DNA of 64,000 bases, taken from assembly GCA_026004735.1 (NCBI GenBank), contig BPJS01000001.1:496001-560000 (forward strand), in the 5' to 3' direction. Position 1 is the stretch's first letter, and each line of letters opens with the position of its first letter. The notes below the pieces were generated by a model. It worked only from the letters and a program-made list of their open reading frames with translations, ran no database searches and had not been told where the DNA came from. Below are positions 60,104-64,000 of the stretch, one piece after another. The stretch comes from Isosphaeraceae bacterium. GTDB taxonomy: Bacteria; Planctomycetota; Planctomycetia; Isosphaerales; Isosphaeraceae. Made by a program: the position numbers and the translations under genes.

Positions 60104-61000
60104 ATGCCGGTCCTCGAATCCGAGGAATACATCGAGCAAGCCTACTTCTTTCACGCCTTCCGCGAGCGTCTGCTCGACGGGATGCCCGCACAGGACGTCC
60201 TCGCCCAGGTCGGCCAGGAGCTGCTCTCGACGACCCGCCTGCCGCTGGCTGTCTCGTTCCTGCTGACCGAGATCAAACTCTCGGGCCTGATGGGCCCCGC
60301 GCTGCAGCGGCTGACCCACTACTTCACCCCGTTCCAGGCCTTCGTTCTGGAACGAGCCGAGCAGGAACAGGGCCGGTTCACGTTTGACCAGGCCCTCTTG
60401 ATCCTCGAGCGCGAGGCCAACTACCGCGCCCAGTCACCGCCCCGGCCGGGCCTGTTCGTCTACCAGTTCGAGGCCATCGCGCGCAACCGCCTCGGCTACC
60501 AACCCGGCCTGGCCGCCATGGCCGGCGACCCGGCCTACGACGACGACTGGCGCGAATACATCCTGACCCTCAGCTCCCGGCTCGGCGACGTCGACTTCGC
60601 CGACCTGATCTATGTCCGCTCGGCCTACTTCGTCGTCGAACAGCGCCGCCGTCGCCGCGACCCCGACTACCAGCCCAAATTTCCCACCCTCTTCGGCGAA
60701 AAAGAGGGCAAGATCGCCCGCGCCAATCGCGGCCGCGACCCCATGTTCCTCTTTTCGGCCCTCCAGCGCCAGCTCGGCTACCCGGAAGTCCCCCGCCCGC
60801 GTCGGCCCGACGAACTCGAGGCCCGCGTCGCCCTACTCGAACAACGGATCAAAGAACTCGAAAACCGCCTCAAGCTCCTCGAATCCGAAGGAGCCTCCCC
60901 AGGTCCCTCCGCCGGCATCAACCTGGCCGAACTGACCGTCAAACCCGAGGACACCGCCGGCGTTCCCTCCGGCTGGGGCCAATCCTCCCTGGCCGACTAG
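60104..61000 (+). CDS. Conserved-looking hypothetical protein with C-terminal coiled coil
   Basis: 298 residues. The N-terminal 190 residues are helical and acidic/aromatic (YIEQAYFFHAFRERLLDGMP, LSFLLTEIKLSGLMG-type, FTFDQALLILEREANY, DDDWREYILTLSSRLGD). Around 215-245 the sequence has FGEKEGKIARANRGRDPMFL. A coiled coil at about 240-275 (ELEARVALLEQRIKELENRL) precedes a short disordered tail. No enzyme motif or signal peptide is visible. Similar proteins appear restricted to planctomycetes as far as I can tell. The ATG at 60104 is the first plausible start. Confidence 0.72.
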   Translation: MPVLESEEYIEQAYFFHAFRERLLDGMPAQDVLAQVGQELLSTTRLPLAVSFLLTEIKLSGLMGPALQRLTHYFTPFQAFVLERAEQEQGRFTFDQALLILEREANYRAQSPPRPGLFVYQFEAIARNRLGYQPGLAAMAGDPAYDDDWREYILTLSSRLGDVDFADLIYVRSAYFVVEQRRRRRDPDYQPKFPTLFGEKEGKIARANRGRDPMFLFSALQRQLGYPEVPRPRRPDELEARVALLEQRIKELENRLKLLESEGASPGPSAGINLAELTVKPEDTAGVPSGWGQSSLAD

Positions 61001-61206
61001 CTCGACCCGTTCCCGTCCCCGCGCTGGCCCGACTGGCGGCAAATCGTCCGATCCACGTCGATCGCGCAAAGATACGCGGACGTGTTCAAGAAAAAGGTGC
61101 CTGGTGTCAACCACGGTCCCCGCTCAAGAACGTCGACGACTGTCGCTTGCCCCTGGCTCCGGCTACCCTGGAGCAGGAGCACGATGGTCCCGGAGCCTCG
61201 ATTGCC

Positions 61207-63681
61207 ATGCCTGCCCTTTGGCTCACCGCCGCGCTGATGCTGACCGCTCAGGAAGCCCCCGCCCCCGGAGCCGTGACCTGGCCCGGAATGCAGGCCGACG
61301 GCCGCGTGCAGCTCCCCAATGGCTGGAAGCTCCGCCCCGCCGGCCGCCAGATCGCCCTCGGCGACTTCCCCGTCTCCATGGCCGAACACCCGACCGAGCC
61401 GGTCCTCGCCATTCTCCACGCCGGCTACGGCGAGCACGAAGTCGTCACGCTCGACACCCGCTCCGGCCGAATCATCGCCCGCGTCAGCGTCCCACAGACC
61501 TACGGCGGACTGGTCTGGTCGCCCCAGGGTGGCCACCTGTACGTCTCGGGCGGCTTCGACGAGGTTGTCCACCGCTTCGATCACCGGGACGGCTACCTCT
61601 TCGGCCGCGTCACCTGGAGCACCAAGGCCGAAAACCCCGTCACACCGCGTCAGGGTGCCATCGCCGGCCTGGCCGTCACGGCCGACGGCAAGACCCTCCT
61701 GGCCGCCGACGCCTTCGGCCACCGCGTCGTTGCCCTCGACGCCGCAACGGGCAAGCTCACCGCCGCGATCGCGCTGGCCGAGGACAGTTACCCCTACACG
61801 GTCGCCATCGACGAGCCCCGCGAGCGGATTTACGTCAGCCTCTGGGGCAAGGCGGGCGTTGCGGTCGTCGACCGTGGCCTGAGCCGGATCCTGGAGACCT
61901 GGCCCACCGGCCCCCACCCCAACGAGATGATCCTCGGCACCGGTGGGAGCGTCCTCTTTGTCGCCAACGCCAACGAAAACACCGTCACCGTTCACGACCT
62001 GGAACAAGGCGGCAAGGCGGTGGCCACGATCGGCACTGCCATCGATCCCAAAGCCCCCGCCGGCTGCACCCCCAACGCCCTGGCCCTCTCGCCCGACGGA
62101 TCGATCCTCATGGTGGCCAACGCCAACACCAACGACGTGGCCGTCGTCAACGTCCGCCAGCCTGCCCAGAGCACGCCCCTGGGCTTCATCCCGACCGGCT
62201 GGTATCCCACCTGCGTCCGGATTGCCCGCGACGGCCGGACCGTCTGGATCGCCAACGGTAAGGGCCTCTCCTCCTCGCCCAACCGCGAAGGACCTCGCCC
62301 CGACGTGCGTCAGGCGCCCTTGCGGCAATACATCGGGAGCCTGTTTCGGGGTTCGCTGTCGATTCTGCCGATGCCAACCCCGGCACGCATGGCCGCCTAC
62401 TCTCGGACCGTCTACGAGTGTAGCCCGGTGCGCCGCGGCGACCCGATGGCCGTCGCCGGAGGCGACGCCGCCGGCGACAATCCCATCCCCCGCGCGCTCG
62501 ACCAGCCATCGCCGATCAAATACTGCGTCTACATCATCAAGGAAAATCGCACATATGACCAGATATTTGGAGACATTCCCGAGGGCAACGGCGAGCCAGC
62601 GCTCTGCCTCTTTCCCGAGCCAGTGACCCCCAACCATCATGCCCTGGCCCGGCAGTTCGTCCTGCTTGATAACTTCTACGTCGAAAGCGAGGTCTCGGCC
62701 GACGGCCACGAGTGGACCATGGGCGCCTACGCCACCGACTTCGTCGAGCGGACCTGGCCCTTGGGATATCGCGGCGACCGCCGCGTCCCGTACCCCAGCG
62801 AGGGCCGATTCGACATCGCCACGCCCCCCAACGGCTACCTCTGGGACCGCGCCCGGGACAAAGGCGTCAGCTATCGCAGCTACGGCGAGTTTGTCGACAA
62901 CGGACCAACCCCCGACGACCCGGCGACCACCCGCGTCGATGCCCTCCAGGGCCACTTCGATCCCCACTTCCGGTCGTTCGACATGTCCTACTCGGACCTC
63001 AAGCGCGCCGACCGGTTCCTGGAGGAACTGAAAGCCTTCGAGGCAGCCGGGGAACTGCCCCGGCTGATCATCCTGCGTCTGCCCAACGACCATACCTCCG
63101 GGACAGCCCCGGGCCAGAAGACACCGACAGCCTTCGTCGCCGAAAACGACCTGGCGCTGGGCCGCGTCGTTGAGGGCTTGTCCCGGTCGCGGTTCTGGCC
63201 CGAGATGGCGATCTTTGTCGTCGAGGACGACGCCCAGAACGGCCCCGATCACGTCGACGCCCATCGGACCGTCGCGCTGGTCATCGGGCCGTATGTCCGC
63301 CGCGGCGTCGTCGACTCGACCCACTACACCACCTCGGGCATGCTCCGCACGATCGAGCTGATCCTCGGCCTGGAGCCGATGAGCCAGTTCGACGCCGCCG
63401 CGACGCCGATGTTCGCGTCGTTCACGGCCCAGCCCGACTTCCGTCCGTATGAGTGCCTGCCCGCGCAGGTCGACTTGGACGCGGTCAATCCTTCTGATGC
63501 GCCCGGCGCCGAGCTTTCCCAGACCTTCGATTTCACGAGGGAAGACCGCGTCGACGACCTGCTCCTCAACGAAGTGATCTGGAAATCCATCCGCGGGGCC
63601 GATTCGCTGATGCCGCCGCCGGTGCGCGCCGCCTTCGTCCTGCCCGGTTCTCCGGGCCAGCGCGACGATGACGACGACTAA
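61207..63681 (+). CDS. Secreted beta-propeller / phosphoesterase fusion protein
   Basis: 824 residues. A signal-like N-terminus (MPALWLTAALMLTAQEAP) is followed by a YncE-like seven-bladed beta-propeller at about 40-370 (repeats such as VVTLDTRSGRIIARVSVPQT, LYVSGGFDEVVHRFDHRDG, LSPDGSILMVANANTND). An alkaline-phosphatase-superfamily phosphoesterase domain then begins with KYCVYIIKENRTYDQIFGDI, NHHALARQFVLLDNFYVESE and EVSADGHEWTMGAY, and continues with metal-site residues (PNDHTSGTAPG, VVEDDAQNGPDHVDAHR). The combination suggests an extracytoplasmic phosphatase or phosphodiesterase. The tail after residue 740 is acidic and disordered. A start upstream at 61147 would precede the signal peptide. 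Confidence 0.88.
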   Translation: MPALWLTAALMLTAQEAPAPGAVTWPGMQADGRVQLPNGWKLRPAGRQIALGDFPVSMAEHPTEPVLAILHAGYGEHEVVTLDTRSGRIIARVSVPQTYGGLVWSPQGGHLYVSGGFDEVVHRFDHRDGYLFGRVTWSTKAENPVTPRQGAIAGLAVTADGKTLLAADAFGHRVVALDAATGKLTAAIALAEDSYPYTVAIDEPRERIYVSLWGKAGVAVVDRGLSRILETWPTGPHPNEMILGTGGSVLFVANANENTVTVHDLEQGGKAVATIGTAIDPKAPAGCTPNALALSPDGSILMVANANTNDVAVVNVRQPAQSTPLGFIPTGWYPTCVRIARDGRTVWIANGKGLSSSPNREGPRPDVRQAPLRQYIGSLFRGSLSILPMPTPARMAAYSRTVYECSPVRRGDPMAVAGGDAAGDNPIPRALDQPSPIKYCVYIIKENRTYDQIFGDIPEGNGEPALCLFPEPVTPNHHALARQFVLLDNFYVESEVSADGHEWTMGAYATDFVERTWPLGYRGDRRVPYPSEGRFDIATPPNGYLWDRARDKGVSYRSYGEFVDNGPTPDDPATTRVDALQGHFDPHFRSFDMSYSDLKRADRFLEELKAFEAAGELPRLIILRLPNDHTSGTAPGQKTPTAFVAENDLALGRVVEGLSRSRFWPEMAIFVVEDDAQNGPDHVDAHRTVALVIGPYVRRGVVDSTHYTTSGMLRTIELILGLEPMSQFDAAATPMFASFTAQPDFRPYECLPAQVDLDAVNPSDAPGAELSQTFDFTREDRVDDLLLNEVIWKSIRGADSLMPPPVRAAFVLPGSPGQRDDDDD

Positions 63682-63713
63682 GACCCTAGCTCCGCCCGTG
63701 GCCCGGCCACCCC

Positions 63714-64000
63714 TCAGGCCACCCCCGCCATCTCGAGCAGGAAAATCGCAAACAGCACCAGAAACAGCAGGCCTTCCCACCGGCTGATCCGTTTGTCCTG
63801 CGTGAGGACGTAAAACAACAGGGTCGCCGCAGCGACAAACGGCAGCGCAAAGCCGAGCATCCGCGGTGGCACCACCACCCCCCCCACCACCGCCGCGGCG
63901 CCACTGACCGCAAACGCGTTGAAGATACACGACCCCAGGATGTTGCCGACGGCCAGCGCCGCGTGGCTCCGCCGCGCGGCGATCACGCTCACGGCCATCT
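63714..64000 (-). CDS. Sodium/calcium exchanger family protein (C-terminal part, runs off the right edge)
   Basis: The minus-strand frame is open from the right edge and ends in TGA at 63714-63716. The visible 95 residues include SVIAARRSHAALAVGNILGS and CIFNAFAVSGAAAVVGG, the alpha-repeat sequence of the CaCA family (YrbG/NCX type), then FALPFVAAATLLFYVLT and LFLVLFAIFLLEMA as closing membrane helices. The gene start lies outside the window. The protein would exchange Ca2+ for Na+ or H+ across the inner membrane. It is convergent with the phosphoesterase fusion gene. Confidence 0.85.
   Translation of the reverse strand, partial: MAVSVIAARRSHAALAVGNILGSCIFNAFAVSGAAAVVGGVVVPPRMLGFALPFVAAATLLFYVLTQDKRISRWEGLLFLVLFAIFLLEMAGVA

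Noticed and set aside
60997..63930. A 977-codon open frame on the minus strand
   Set aside because: It is the mirror of the beta-propeller/phosphoesterase gene. The plus-strand frame has clear domain motifs and this one has none.
1..64000. tRNA, rRNA, CRISPR arrays, insertion sequences, prophage, attachment sites
   Set aside because: No cloverleaf with a GTTCRA-type arm, no regularly spaced direct repeats, no transposase or integrase motif was seen on reading both strands.

Overview
The window is a G+C-rich chromosomal segment with tightly packed bacterial genes on both strands. Several features point to a planctomycete, probably an Isosphaera/Gemmata-type lineage, although this is inferred from gene content rather than from an rRNA. 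A large protein carries a planctomycete LEPR-XLL-like motif (LEGRQLLS) near its N-terminus. RNase E/G has a giant disordered insertion. There is an alternative GlmU-like nucleotidyltransferase, an FlhA/FlhF/FlhG/FliA flagellar cluster, and many exported proteins with no recognisable family. I saw no rRNA, tRNA, CRISPR array, insertion sequence or prophage.

Layout. 1-3.4 kb: the end of an unknown gene, then a minus-strand pair of a PepSY-type membrane protein and an ApbE-DUF2271 flavin transferase. 3.5-11.2 kb, minus strand: hpf, ptsN-like IIA, ptsH, ptsI, a DUF2344 protein and RNase E/G. This resembles a regulatory phosphotransferase/RNA-metabolism block, and no sugar permease is present. 11.6-22 kb, mostly plus: lactate permease, small phosphoesterase, GlmU-like protein, EamA exporter overlapping a glycosyltransferase, 2-hydroxyacid dehydrogenase, secreted esterase and TlpA-like thioredoxin. 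22-28 kb: a WG-repeat secreted protein, and an M48-like membrane peptidase divergent from a BlaI repressor whose gene overlaps a zinc-ribbon membrane protein. A DacZ-like diadenylate cyclase and an exported Pro/Ala-rich protein follow. 28.5-33.2 kb: LEPR-XLL protein, a 36-residue membrane peptide, NAD kinase and pyruvate kinase.

34-40.8 kb is the most unusual part. Two exported helical proteins are followed by a very compact unit of three overlapping genes: a membrane-anchored GTPase with a C-terminal C2-like domain, a protein resembling the N-terminal domain of GTPase-associated protein 1, and a DUF6174-like lipoprotein. I regard this as the best candidate for an undescribed system.

40.8-49.2 kb: a methyltransferase, a small membrane protein and the flagellar export/regulatory cluster (degenerate GGDEF protein, flhA, flhF, flhG, fliA; all minus). 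49.4-64 kb: a lipoprotein, a conserved unknown, an orphan solute-binding lipoprotein, an M20 dipeptidase followed by a decayed DIP1984-family pseudogene, serS, mgtE, a creatininase-family protein, an unknown coiled-coil protein, a beta-propeller/phosphoesterase fusion, and the 3' end of a sodium/calcium exchanger running off the right edge.

Many genes end in short GC-rich hairpins without an obvious U-tract. These are listed as putative terminators.
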